NCBI RefSeq assembly: GCF_007990245.1
Contig: NZ_BJWG01000002.1
Location: 62,001-126,000, forward strand
Source: Cellulomonas composti
GTDB lineage: Bacteria > Actinomycetota > Actinomycetes > Actinomycetales > Cellulomonadaceae
Direction: 5' to 3'
DNA: 64,000 nucleotides
Shown here: positions 43,746 through 51,993 of the stretch, one piece after another
Layout: every line of letters starts with the position of its first letter
Numbering within the stretch: the stretch's first letter is position 1
The notes under the pieces: model-generated
Database searches by the model: none
Told to the model about the DNA's origin: nothing
Seen by the model: the letters and a program-made list of their open reading frames with translations, nothing else
Made by a program: the position numbers and the translations under genes

Positions 43746-44327
43746 TCAGGGCTGCAGCGCGTCGTACTCGGCCTCGGCTGCGACGTCGTCCTCGACGTCC
43801 AGCCGCAGGTGCCCGAGCATCACCTGGAGGGTGCGCAGCAGGCTGGAGGCCCGCTCGCCCCAGTCGGACAGGTAGGAGAACTGCCACCACCACAGGGCCT
43901 CGAGCACGCCACCGGTCTGGTGGTGCCGCAGCCCCTGCGCGAGCGCACCCGCGATCGCGACGAGGTCACCCGAGACCGTCGCAGGACCGACCTCGGCACC
44001 GAGCAGCGGGTCGACGACCTCGACGTACTCGTCGATGCCCTCGAACGCGTTCGCCAGGCCCGCGCGCAGCGGCTCGACGTCCGGGTCCGGCCCGACGTCC
44101 GGCTCGAACCGCTCGAGCGGCACGACGTCCTGCGTGGCACCCAGTCGCGCACCGGCCGCGATCACGTCCGAGACCGCGAGCAGCAACAACGGGAGCGCGG
44201 CCTCGGGGTTGGTCCCCGCGGCGACCTCGGTCACCGTGGTGAGGTATGCGCGCGTCTCGAGGGCCATCGCCTCGGCGATCGCGGTCAGGTCGGAGTCGGG
44301 CGGTCGGACGACGGGGTGCGAAGCCAT
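43746..44327 (-). CDS. DUF5063 protein
   Basis: A 193-residue soluble protein of the actinobacterial DUF5063 family, which normally lies near recR as here. Recognisable blocks are LLLLAVSDVIAAGARLGATQ, HHQTGGVLEALWWWQFSYLS and DWGERASSLLRTLQVMLGHL. Function is unknown. ATG 44327 was chosen because GACGAT precedes it by 6 nt. An in-frame start at 44375 would add 16 poorly conserved-looking residues. It is separated from recR by a repeat array. Confidence 0.85.
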   Translation of the reverse strand: MASHPVVRPPDSDLTAIAEAMALETRAYLTTVTEVAAGTNPEAALPLLLLAVSDVIAAGARLGATQDVVPLERFEPDVGPDPDVEPLRAGLANAFEGIDEYVEVVDPLLGAEVGPATVSGDLVAIAGALAQGLRHHQTGGVLEALWWWQFSYLSDWGERASSLLRTLQVMLGHLRLDVEDDVAAEAEYDALQP

Positions 44328-44428
44328 GTCCCCATCGTCCGGGACGAGCCGCCGCGTGTCATCCGGGGCTCGCACCGCGGACGGTTTCGGACGAGACAGC
44401 GGCGGGCTCGCGCCGCCAACTGACCGGC

Positions 44429-44502
44429 TCAGGCCGACCGACAGACTCAGGCCGACCGACCGGTTCAGGCCGACGGGTTCAGGCCGACCGGCTCAGGCCG
44501 AC
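44429..44502. repeat. Five copies of TCAGGCCGAC spanning the recR stop codon
   Basis: Copies start at 44429, 44447, 44465, 44480 and 44493 (spacings 18, 18, 15, 13). On the minus strand each reads GTCGGCCTGA and carries the TGA; the copy at 44493 is the real recR stop. They look like tandem duplications of the recR 3' end. Confidence 0.8.
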
Positions 44503-45092
44503 AGCAGCCGGCGGCCCTCGAAGGCTCGGCCGAGCGTGACCTCGTCGGCGTACTCGAGGTCGCCGCCCACCGGCAGGCCGGATGCGAGCCGGCTGACCGT
44601 CAGCCCCATCGGGAGCAGGAGCCGCGCGAGATAGGTCGCGGTGGCCTCACCCTCGACGTTCGGGTCCATCGCGAGGATGACCTCGGTGACCACGCCGTCC
44701 GCGAGCCGGCGCAGGAGCTGCGCGATCCGCAGGTCGTCCGGTCCGACGCCCGCGATCGGGTTGATGGCCCCGCCGAGCACGTGGTAGCGCCCACGGAACT
44801 CGCGCGTGCGCTCGATCGCGACGACGTCCTTGGCCTCCTCGACGACGCAGATCGCCGTGGGCGTCCGACGCGGGTCGAGACAGATCCGACACTGCTCGGC
44901 CTGCGCGACGTTGCCGCAGGTGTCGCAGAACCGCACGCGCTCCTTGACCTCGATGAGCGCGTCGGCCAGCCGCCGCACGTCGGCCGGGTCCGCCGACAGC
45001 AGGTGGAACGCGATGCGCTGGGCGCTCTTGGGACCGACGCCGGGCAACCGCCCGAGCTCGTCGATCAGATCCTGGACCGCGCCCTCGTACAC
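44493..45092 (-). CDS. recR: Recombination mediator RecR
   Basis: A 199-residue protein that loads RecA at gapped DNA with RecF and RecO. An HhH segment ([20 protein letters not shown]) is followed by the C4 zinc finger [18 protein letters not shown] and a TOPRIM domain ([40 protein letters not shown]). GTG 45092 has TACGCT 7 nt upstream, so the message is leaderless. It lies 76 bp after dnaX without the ybaB gene usually between them. Confidence 0.97.
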   Translation of the reverse strand: MYEGAVQDLIDELGRLPGVGPKSAQRIAFHLLSADPADVRRLADALIEVKERVRFCDTCGNVAQAEQCRICLDPRRTPTAICVVEEAKDVVAIERTREFRGRYHVLGGAINPIAGVGPDDLRIAQLLRRLADGVVTEVILAMDPNVEGEATATYLARLLLPMGLTVSRLASGLPVGGDLEYADEVTLGRAFEGRRLLSA

Positions 45093-45168
45093 GACGCCCA
45101 GCGTACGTGCCCGCACCCACGGCGCCCGCCGCGCCGCGCAGGACCCGATGCTCGGGCTGGCGCCGCGC

Positions 45169-47892
45169 TCAGCTCGCGGTCGGGTCGTCGAGCTGCTCGT
45201 CGATCACCGTGCCGCCGAGGAGCTGCGCCACGAGCGGCGCGCCCACGAGGCCCGAGGACGCGACATCCGGGTCGTCCGGCGAGAGCTCGTCGTAGGGGTC
45301 GCTCGTCGGCGCGGTCGTGGCCGTCGATGTCGACGGTCTCGACGCGTTTCCCGCGAGCCGTCGCGCGCGCTCGATCGCCGCAGCGCCCGCCGGTGTCGCA
45401 CTCGGTGCCGACGCGGCAGCAGCGCGCGAGCCTGCGCCCACGCCAGAGCCTGCGGCTGCGCCCGAGCCTGCGCTGCGGGGCGTCGCCGCCGCGCGGGCGG
45501 GCGCCGGGGTCGAGCGCGCAGGTGCGGGCGTCGCGGAGCCGGAGCGCCCCGGCTCGGCAGCGCGCGCGGGCGTCGAGGCGCCCGGTGCCGGGCGCGGCGG
45601 CGGATCGCCCCACGACGCGGCGGCCTGCGCCGGCGAGACGACGCCGGGAACGGACCACGGGTCCTCGGGCTCCTCGGGCGGCTCCCACTCCGCCGCTTCC
45701 GAGGGCGCCTCGGACGCGGCGATCACCGCCGCGGGCTCGGCGATCACCTCGGCGGGCTCGTCGCTCGACGTCGCGAGTGCGGCCGTCACCGGCTCGACGG
45801 GCTCCTCGGTCGACGGCCGCCGGTGGCCCTCCTCGTCGTCGGGCTCGCCCGGCCGGGAGGTCTCGCGACCGGCCGCGCTCCCGGGACGCGAGGACGGGGT
45901 ACGCCCCTCCGGGCCGGCGCCCGAGCGCGCCGCGGTGGGCCGTTGGGACGGCGCCGGACCACGCGCGGGCCCGCTGTGCGGCGACGGGGAGGCACCGTCG
46001 CCGGCGGCCTCCACCCGCACGTCGAAGCCGAGAGTCTCGTGCACGGCGCGGGCGACGACGTCCGCGTGCTGCCCGTTGCGGAACGTGTTCGCGAGCTCGG
46101 GAGTGCTGAACGCCAGCCGGAGCGTGGTCGCGTCGAGCTCCGCCACCTGCACGTTGCTCGGATCGACGAGAGCGCCGGTCACCTTGCGCAGGCGGCGAAC
46201 GGTGTCGAGCACCTCGGGCCAGCGTCGACGCAGCACCTCGGTCTCGCCCGAGGCACTCGCGGGCGCGCCAGTCGCGGCGGGGGCAGGTGTGGCGACGGCA
46301 GGTGTGGCGGCGGCGGGTGTGGCGGGGGCTGGTGCAGCGGCGGCGGGTGCGGCAGCGCTCGGTGACGACTCGTCCGGCCCGGTCCCGTCCGGCGATGCAT
46401 CCGTCCGAGCGGCGGGCTCCGCCGCAGCATCGGACGCGGGTGCGACGACCCCCGACGCCTCGGCCGGCGCGAGGTCCTCGGAGACGACGGGAGCCGCGGG
46501 TGCGACGGCGGGAGTCACCGGGGCGGCGACCGTAGTCGCGGCGGCGGGCCGCGGCTGCGCGGGACGAACCGTGCGGCCCTGCGCGGGCGCATCGGGCTCG
46601 CCGTCCCCGCGCCGGGCGGCGAGCGCCGCGCGCACCGCTGCGGCGCCTCCGCTCGGCGAGGGAGGAGTCGAGGTCGGCGCAGGCTCGGCCGGGGCGGGCG
46701 GGGCGCTGGCCGCGACGGGTGCGGGCGCCCCCCGCTCGAGCCGGTCGAGCCGCGCCGCGACGCCGGTGCGCGAGTCGTCGGCCGCCGGCAGCAGGAGCCG
46801 GGCCATGAGCAGCTCGAGGTGCAGCCGCGGCGAGGTGGCGCCGATCATCTCGGTCAGTGCCGTGTTGGCCAGGTCCGCCGACCGGGACAGCTCGGCCGGG
46901 CCCAACCGCGTCGCCTGCACGCGCATGCTCGCGAGCTGGTCCTCCGGCAGTCCGCGCAGCGCGGCTCCGGCGGCCTCACCCGCGGCGTCGATCACGATGA
47001 GGTCGCGCAGCCGCTCGAGCAGGTCCTCGACGAAGCGGCGCGGCTCGTGACCGGTCGCGATCACGCGCTCGACGACGCGGAACGCCGCACCGCCGTCGCG
47101 CGCGGCGATCGCGTCCACCAGGTCGTCCAGCAGCGAGGACTGGGTGTAGCCGAGCAGCGCCGCGGCGCCCGCGTACTCGATCCCTGCCTCGCCGGAGCCG
47201 GCGATGAGCTGGTCGAGCACCGAGAGCGTGTCGCGCACCGAACCGCCACCCGCGCGCACGACGAGCGGCAGCACACCGCCGCCGACGGGTACGTTCTCGG
47301 CCGCGCAGAGCTGATCCAGGTAGGGCAGCAGCACGTCCGGCGGGACCAGCCGGAACGGGTAGTGGTGCGTGCGCGACCGGATGGTGCCGATCACCTTGTC
47401 CGGCTCGGTGGTCGCGAACACGAACTTGATGTGCGGCGGCGGCTCCTCGACGATCTTGAGCAGGGCGTTGAAGCCCTGCGTCGTGACCATGTGTGCCTCG
47501 TCGAGGATGAAGATCTTGAACCGGTCGCGCGCCGGGGCGAACGTGGCCCGCTCACGCAGCTCCCGAGCGTCGTCGACACCGCCGTGGCTCGCCGCGTCGA
47601 TCTCGACCACGTCGAGGCTGCCCGGACCGCCGCGCGCCAGCTCGACGCACGACTCGCACACCCCGCACGGGGTGTCGCTCGGTGAGGCCTCGGTGTTCTG
47701 CGCGCAGTTGAGGATGCGCGCGAGGATGCGCGCGCTGGTCGTCTTGCCGCAGCCGCGCGGACCGGAGAACAGGTACGCGTGGTTGACCTGCCCGGAGCGC
47801 AGCGCCTGGCGCAGCGGGGCCGTGACGTGGTCCTGACCGATCACCTCGGCGAACGTCTCCGGCCGGTAGCGCCGGTACAGGGCTGTCGTCAC
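45169..47892 (-). CDS. dnaX: DNA polymerase III gamma/tau subunit
   Basis: A 907-residue clamp-loader subunit. Residues 1-370 are the AAA+ core: [19 protein letters not shown], Walker [20 protein letters not shown], the zinc site (C-x14-C-x2-C-x2-C), Walker [10 protein letters not shown] and sensor-1 FATTEPDK. Then come the collar domain and a disordered Ala/Pro/Ser/Glu tail of about 500 residues. One small folded block sits in it ([20 protein letters not shown]), probably the polymerase-binding region. GTG 47892 has TAGGGT 7 nt upstream. The longer frame to 47949 would cover the promoter. Confidence 0.96.
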   Translation of the reverse strand: MTTALYRRYRPETFAEVIGQDHVTAPLRQALRSGQVNHAYLFSGPRGCGKTTSARILARILNCAQNTEASPSDTPCGVCESCVELARGGPGSLDVVEIDAASHGGVDDARELRERATFAPARDRFKIFILDEAHMVTTQGFNALLKIVEEPPPHIKFVFATTEPDKVIGTIRSRTHHYPFRLVPPDVLLPYLDQLCAAENVPVGGGVLPLVVRAGGGSVRDTLSVLDQLIAGSGEAGIEYAGAAALLGYTQSSLLDDLVDAIAARDGGAAFRVVERVIATGHEPRRFVEDLLERLRDLIVIDAAGEAAGAALRGLPEDQLASMRVQATRLGPAELSRSADLANTALTEMIGATSPRLHLELLMARLLLPAADDSRTGVAARLDRLERGAPAPVAASAPPAPAEPAPTSTPPSPSGGAAAVRAALAARRGDGEPDAPAQGRTVRPAQPRPAAATTVAAPVTPAVAPAAPVVSEDLAPAEASGVVAPASDAAAEPAARTDASPDGTGPDESSPSAAAPAAAAPAPATPAAATPAVATPAPAATGAPASASGETEVLRRRWPEVLDTVRRLRKVTGALVDPSNVQVAELDATTLRLAFSTPELANTFRNGQHADVVARAVHETLGFDVRVEAAGDGASPSPHSGPARGPAPSQRPTAARSGAGPEGRTPSSRPGSAAGRETSRPGEPDDEEGHRRPSTEEPVEPVTAALATSSDEPAEVIAEPAAVIAASEAPSEAAEWEPPEEPEDPWSVPGVVSPAQAAASWGDPPPRPAPGASTPARAAEPGRSGSATPAPARSTPAPARAAATPRSAGSGAAAGSGVGAGSRAAAASAPSATPAGAAAIERARRLAGNASRPSTSTATTAPTSDPYDELSPDDPDVASSGLVGAPLVAQLLGGTVIDEQLDDPTAS

Positions 47893-47938
47893 CCCCCGAA
47901 CCCTAGACGCCCGCACCGACACGCGGGCAGCCCCGTCC

Positions 47939-48595
47939 TCAGCCTGCAAGGACCGCCAGCCCGAGCCCGACGACGAGCAGCCCGCCCACCGGCGTCACCC
48001 ACGCCCGCACGCGCGCGTCGAGCCGGTCGCCCGCCCACGCCCCGACCAGCGCGAGCACGCTCTGCCACGCCGCCGAGGCGACCAGCACGCCCCCGACGAA
48101 CGCGACTGCAAGCTCCGCCGGCAGCCGCGCACCCGAGTCGCCCAGCCCGGCGACGAGGCCGACGGCCACCGTGGCGAACACCAGAGCCGTCGCCGGGTTG
48201 ACCGCGGTGAGCCCGACGAACCGCGCGTACGCCCGCCACGCGCCGCCTGGTTGCGGCGCACCCTCGTCGGACAGCGCGTCCGCACCCGGGCGACGTGTCC
48301 GCCACCACCCGGCCAGCAGCACGAGCCCGACGACGACGAGCACCGCGGCCCCGGCGACACGCAGCACCGCGAGCCGATCGGCCGCCAGCCGCGTGAGCGG
48401 GACGCCGGCCGCCACCGCGACCACGGCGTAACCGGCATCGACGGTCGCGACGCCGGCACCGGCCGCGAGCGCGACGAGCCGCCCGCGCAGCAGTGCCTCG
48501 CGCAGCAGCAGCACGCCGACCGGCCCGAGCGGCATCGCGACCGCGAGCCCGGCCGTGAGCCCGAGGACGAGCGCACGTGCGGTCTCGTCGGACAT
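47939..48595 (-). CDS. LysE-family amino-acid exporter
   Basis: A 218-residue membrane protein with five to six hydrophobic segments. The family's first-helix motif is VAMPLGPVGVLLLREALLRG and the conserved GLTAVNPATALVFA follows the central loop. LysE/ArgO exporters remove excess basic amino acids. The divergent Lrp/AsnC regulator at 48696 fits the known LysG/Lrp control logic, though substrate and control are inferred. The ATG is at 48595; an ATG nine bases upstream is possible. Confidence 0.88.
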   Translation of the reverse strand: MSDETARALVLGLTAGLAVAMPLGPVGVLLLREALLRGRLVALAAGAGVATVDAGYAVVAVAAGVPLTRLAADRLAVLRVAGAAVLVVVGLVLLAGWWRTRRPGADALSDEGAPQPGGAWRAYARFVGLTAVNPATALVFATVAVGLVAGLGDSGARLPAELAVAFVGGVLVASAAWQSVLALVGAWAGDRLDARVRAWVTPVGGLLVVGLGLAVLAG

Positions 48596-48695
48596 GGCGC
48601 CCATGCTCGTGTGCTGCGGCCGTCGAGCGACCCGGCCGCCGCGATTCCCGCGGTGAGACGTGCGGATACGAATCAGAGCCGCCAGAATCGTCGTC

Positions 48696-49124
48696 GTGGA
48701 CGCCCTCGACGACGCAATCCTCCGTGAGCTGACCGCGGACGCGCGTGTGCCGTTCCGCGAGCTGGGCGAGCGAGTCGGGCTGTCAGCGAACGCCGCCGCG
48801 GCGCGCGTGCGGCGCATGCAGTCGGACGGCACGATCCGCGGGTTCACCGTGGTGCGCGGCTCGTCGGCCGGTTCGTCGGCGGCGGGTCTGGAGGTCTTCG
48901 TCGAGGTCCGCCTCGCGGACGGCACGACGAACGAGGCGTTCACGGCGGCCCTGTCGTCGGGGTTCGACGAGGTGCTCGACGCCGTGCACGTCACCGGCGG
49001 GTACGACTACCTGCTGCACGCCGTGGTGCGCGACCCCGCCGCTCTCGACGCCCTGGTCCGCCGGCTCAAGCGCGCGGCCGGCGCCGCCCAGACCTTCACC
49101 CGGCTCGCGCTGCGAGGAACGTAA
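48696..49124 (+). CDS. Lrp/AsnC-family regulator
   Basis: A 142-residue regulator. The N-terminal HTH (LDDAILRELTADARVPFREL then GERVGLSANAAAARVRRMQS) is followed by the RAM ligand domain (AGLEVFVEVRLADGTTNEAF, VHVTGGYDYLLHAVVRDPAA). It is divergent from the LysE-type exporter and probably controls it in response to an amino acid. GTG 48696 was chosen because CAGAAT lies 7 nt upstream, and the start begins exactly at the first helix. Its 3' end abuts the SRP RNA gene on the opposite strand. Confidence 0.9.
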   Translation: MDALDDAILRELTADARVPFRELGERVGLSANAAAARVRRMQSDGTIRGFTVVRGSSAGSSAAGLEVFVEVRLADGTTNEAFTAALSSGFDEVLDAVHVTGGYDYLLHAVVRDPAALDALVRRLKRAAGAAQTFTRLALRGT

Positions 49125-49215
49125 GGACCCCCCGCACACCCGCCAGAGCTCACCTGCCCTTGCTGCCTTCCGGCCCTGGGGGAGTTCAGCGAGATGACGC
49201 CGCACGAGGGGTCTG
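49122..49215 (-). ncRNA. ffs: Small SRP RNA (4.5S type)
   Basis: The minus strand carries the conserved SRP apical motif CAGGGCCGGAAGGCAGCAAG. The ends pair as GACCCC with GGGGTC, and the size is about 94 nt. A -10 box, TAGGCT (49227-49222), sits 7 nt before the proposed 5' end. The ends are accurate to a few bases. ffs-dnaX-recR is the usual actinobacterial order. Confidence 0.88.
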
Positions 49216-49329
49216 CCGCCAAGCCTAACCCAGCGCATCGACCCGCCCGGACGCCGCCGTCCACCGCACGCGTGGCCGACGGCGACCGATTCGGAGCCGT
49301 CGCGGGCGTCCGGTATCCTCTCTCGGCCA

Positions 49330-49414
49330 GGAGGATTCGCCTAGTGGCCTATGGCGCACGCTTGGAAAGCGTGTTGGGGTAACACCCTCGGGGGTTCGAA
49401 TCCCCCATCCTCCG
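49330..49414 (+). tRNA. tRNA-Ser (anticodon GGA)
   Basis: An 85-nt cloverleaf with a long variable arm, as expected for serine. Acceptor GGAGGAT pairs with ATCCTCC (49407-49413). The anticodon loop is TTGGAAA with GGA at 49364-49366, and the T-arm carries GGTTCGAATCC. CCA is not encoded. Confidence 0.96.
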
Positions 49415-49420
49415 CGCACC

Positions 49421-49462
49421 GAAGGGCCCCTGACCTGCACGAACGCAGGTTCGGGGCCCTTC
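49421..49462. terminator. Terminator after tRNA-Ser
   Basis: GAAGGGCCCC (49421-49430) pairs with GGGGCCCTTC (49453-49462), and an inner ACCTGC/GCAGGT stem extends it. Confidence 0.85.
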
Positions 49463-49681
49463 GTCGTTCTCGCTCCCGACCGGCCCGACGAGCCGTGGTT
49501 GCAGCTGTGGTTGCAGTTCAGGCCCTCGAGTACAAGGGCTACTCGGAGTGAGCTGAACAACCGCTCCGAGAGGCCAGGCCACGATGCCGCAGCGGAACCG
49601 CCGTGCTGAAGAAGGCCGGAGCTGCGGATCACGCATGACCAGAAGTCAGACGGGAGCTGCCGCCCGTCGAGGGTGGCCGTT

Positions 49682-49738
49682 CCGGCATCATCTTGCCGTC
49701 ATCAGCAATATCCTGCCGGTACCGGCATGAAGTTGCCG
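49682..49738. repeat. Three palindromic 17-bp units with exact 20-bp period
   Basis: Units start at 49682 (CCGGCATCATCTTGCCG), 49702 (TCAGCAATATCCTGCCG) and 49722 (CCGGCATGAAGTTGCCG). The outer two have CGGCA/TGCCG arms. They could be operator sites for the protease gene at 49820 or a relic of the multiple terminal repeats of an IS21-family element. Confidence 0.6.
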
Positions 49739-49819
49739 CGGCCGGCTGGCCCGACGTCGTCCTGGTCGAGAGGCGCGTGTGACGAGGGTCAGGGGCGGGC
49801 GCCCGTACGCTTCGGGTCC

Positions 49820-51976
49820 ATGAGTGCTCGCACGCGGCGCACCGCCGTGACGTTGCTGGTCAGCGCGGTTCTGGTCGCCGGTGGGACGGCAGGGGCGCAG
49901 GCCGCGCCGGTGCGCACCATCGACGGGCACCTGCTGCAGGTGCCCGCGGAGGCGGACCACCCCGAGCAGTGGCTGCTGCAGCGCGACGACGGCACGCTGC
50001 AGGAGCTCGACGCGGCGGCGGTGCCGGACGATGCGACGCCGGGCGCGCAGGCGTCGGTGACGTTCGCGGGCGAGCAGGCGGTGCGCGCGAGCGTCGTCGC
50101 GGAGGCGCAGACCAGGACGCCGGGGCCGATGCACGCGTACGTCGTCGCGATCGACGACAGCACCCGCACCGACGACATCTCGCTCGCGGCTGCGCAGGCG
50201 AGCACCAGCGCGATGACCGCGTACTGGCAGCGCGAGGGCGGTGGGGCGATCGAGTCGTTCGACACCGCGGGCGCGACGACGCTCAGCTACCCCGGCAGCT
50301 GCGAGGCCTCCGCGTGGGACGTGTGGAACGCCGCTGCGGCGAAGTTCCCCGGGGTCGCGTGGAACTGGTCGAACCACCTGCTGGTGTACCTGCCCGCGGG
50401 GTCGGGCTGCACGTTCGGCCTCGGCACGTTGGGCGGCGGTTACGTGCTGGTCGGCACGACGCTGCTCTCCGCCACGGCGCACGAGGTCGGGCACAACCTC
50501 GGCCTGAACCACGCCTGGCTCGACGACGGCAGGACGTCGCGCGAGTACTGGGCGCTGTACGGACCGATGGCACTGTCGATCAACTCCTACCTGCCCGGCA
50601 AGCTCGACGCCGGCTACCGGGACCAGCTCGCGCTACCCGACGCCGCTGCCCACCGACAAGACCTGACCTGGGGCTCGACGCAGACCGTCACGATCACGGC
50701 CCAGGGCGCCGGGACGCTCAACGCCGTCAAGGTCGTCGACCCCGGCACGGGGACGCCGTGGTACGTCGAGTTCCGCTCGGGCACGGGCGACGACGCGGGC
50801 ACGTACTACGCGTCGTCGAAGGACGCCAAGTGGGACGGCACGTACCACGGGGCAGGCGTGCACGTCTCGACCTGGACCTCCGGCGGACTGGTCACGCACG
50901 CGACGCCTGTGGTCGGCACCGAGGTCTGGGCGACCTACCGCGCGGGTGAGTGGTTCGTCGACGACGAGGGCCGCGTGGCGGTGCAGGTCGTCTCGACGAC
51001 CACCACCTCGGCGACGGTGCGCATCACGACGGGCGGCACGGGCGACGCCCCGCGCAGCCGCTGGTCACGCACGGGCAAGGCCGTGCCCGCGCTCACGGTC
51101 ACCCCCGTCACTGCTCTGGCGGGGGCGCGCGGCCGCGCGACGGTGCAGATCGACGACCCGAGCGTGACAGGCGGCGCGTACGGCGCGCTGACGGTCTCGC
51201 TCGACGGCGGGACGGCGCAGACGCTGACGCCGGACGCGACCGGTCGCGCGACCTGGACCTCGTCACGCGCGCTCGCACCCGGCACGTTCGCGCTGGCGGC
51301 CTCCTACGCGGGGTCGGCGAGCTCGTGGCCGGCGACGGGCAGCGCGAACCTCGTCGTGCCCGCGAAGTCCGTCACGTCCGTGACCGCGAGCGCCGCGGAC
51401 GCGACGTACGGGACCCAGGGCAAGGTCACCGTGCGGGTGAGCGCCGCACAGGGCACGCCGTCCGGGACGGTCACGCTCTGGTCCGGCAGTGAGAAGGTCA
51501 CGGCGAAGACCCTCACGTCGGCCGGCACCGCGACGCTGCGCACCCCCGCTTCCTGGGGCGCCGGGACGCGCACGCTCACCGTGAAGTACGCGGGTTCCGC
51601 GGGACGGCGCGCCTCGTCGACGACGACGACGCTGCGGGTGGTCAAGGCGACACCACGGGTCACGGTCGCGAGCACGTCCACGACGAAGGACGCCCAGTCA
51701 ACGGTCACGGTGCGGGTCACCGGCGTCGGCGCGCAGCCCGGCACCGGCTCGGTCACGCTGCGCATCGGCTCGGCCACGGTCGCGCGCGACGTGCAGCTGA
51801 CCGGGAGCGGGCTGACGCGCTCGGTGCGCATCCCGGTCGCGAAGCTGCCCGCGGGGCAGATCCTCGCGGTCTACTCCGGCAACGCGAACCTGCGCCCGCT
51901 CACCACGAAGAGCTCGATCGTCGTCACGGGCGCCGTCGCCCGTCCGGCTGACGGTGGTGTCCCGCGCGCGGCATGA
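49820..51976 (+). CDS. Secreted metzincin-type zinc protease with Ig-like tail, copy 1
   Basis: A 718-residue exported protein. The signal peptide ends near residue 29 (AGAQA/AP). A propeptide-like segment precedes the catalytic domain, whose zinc motif is HEVGHNLGLNH (H221, E222, H225, H231), with a Met-turn-like GPMALSIN. It resembles M11/gametolysin peptidases. The C-terminal 300 residues contain about three Ig-like beta repeats (AADATYGTQGKVTVRVSAAQ type) that may bind substrate or cell wall. ATG 49820 begins directly at the signal peptide. The paralogue at 51994 follows 17 bp downstream. Confidence 0.85.
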   Translation: MSARTRRTAVTLLVSAVLVAGGTAGAQAAPVRTIDGHLLQVPAEADHPEQWLLQRDDGTLQELDAAAVPDDATPGAQASVTFAGEQAVRASVVAEAQTRTPGPMHAYVVAIDDSTRTDDISLAAAQASTSAMTAYWQREGGGAIESFDTAGATTLSYPGSCEASAWDVWNAAAAKFPGVAWNWSNHLLVYLPAGSGCTFGLGTLGGGYVLVGTTLLSATAHEVGHNLGLNHAWLDDGRTSREYWALYGPMALSINSYLPGKLDAGYRDQLALPDAAAHRQDLTWGSTQTVTITAQGAGTLNAVKVVDPGTGTPWYVEFRSGTGDDAGTYYASSKDAKWDGTYHGAGVHVSTWTSGGLVTHATPVVGTEVWATYRAGEWFVDDEGRVAVQVVSTTTTSATVRITTGGTGDAPRSRWSRTGKAVPALTVTPVTALAGARGRATVQIDDPSVTGGAYGALTVSLDGGTAQTLTPDATGRATWTSSRALAPGTFALAASYAGSASSWPATGSANLVVPAKSVTSVTASAADATYGTQGKVTVRVSAAQGTPSGTVTLWSGSEKVTAKTLTSAGTATLRTPASWGAGTRTLTVKYAGSAGRRASSTTTTLRVVKATPRVTVASTSTTKDAQSTVTVRVTGVGAQPGTGSVTLRIGSATVARDVQLTGSGLTRSVRIPVAKLPAGQILAVYSGNANLRPLTTKSSIVVTGAVARPADGGVPRAA

Positions 51977-51981
51977 CTCCC

Positions 51982-51987
51982 TACTAT
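51982..51987 (+). promoter_or_regulatory. -10 element for a leaderless start at 51994
   Basis: TACTAT, a full TANNNT match, ends exactly 6 nt before ATG 51994. It argues for that ATG rather than the in-frame ATG at 51973, and means the second protease has its own promoter. Confidence 0.6.
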
Positions 51988-51993
51988 CGCCGG

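Larger units (their letters stand above)
49415..49819. other. Gene-free 0.4-kb stretch between tRNA-Ser and the metalloprotease genes
   Basis: No credible coding frame is visible. It contains the tRNA terminator (49421-49462), a doublet gtggttgcag at about 49494-49515 and three 20-bp-spaced palindromic units (49682-49738). The first protease start follows 82 bp later. Confidence 0.6.

Noticed and set aside
49415..49819. Integrated element with tRNA-Ser as attachment site
   Set aside because: No integrase, transposase or second copy of the tRNA 3' end was found in the window; only the motif repeats are reported.
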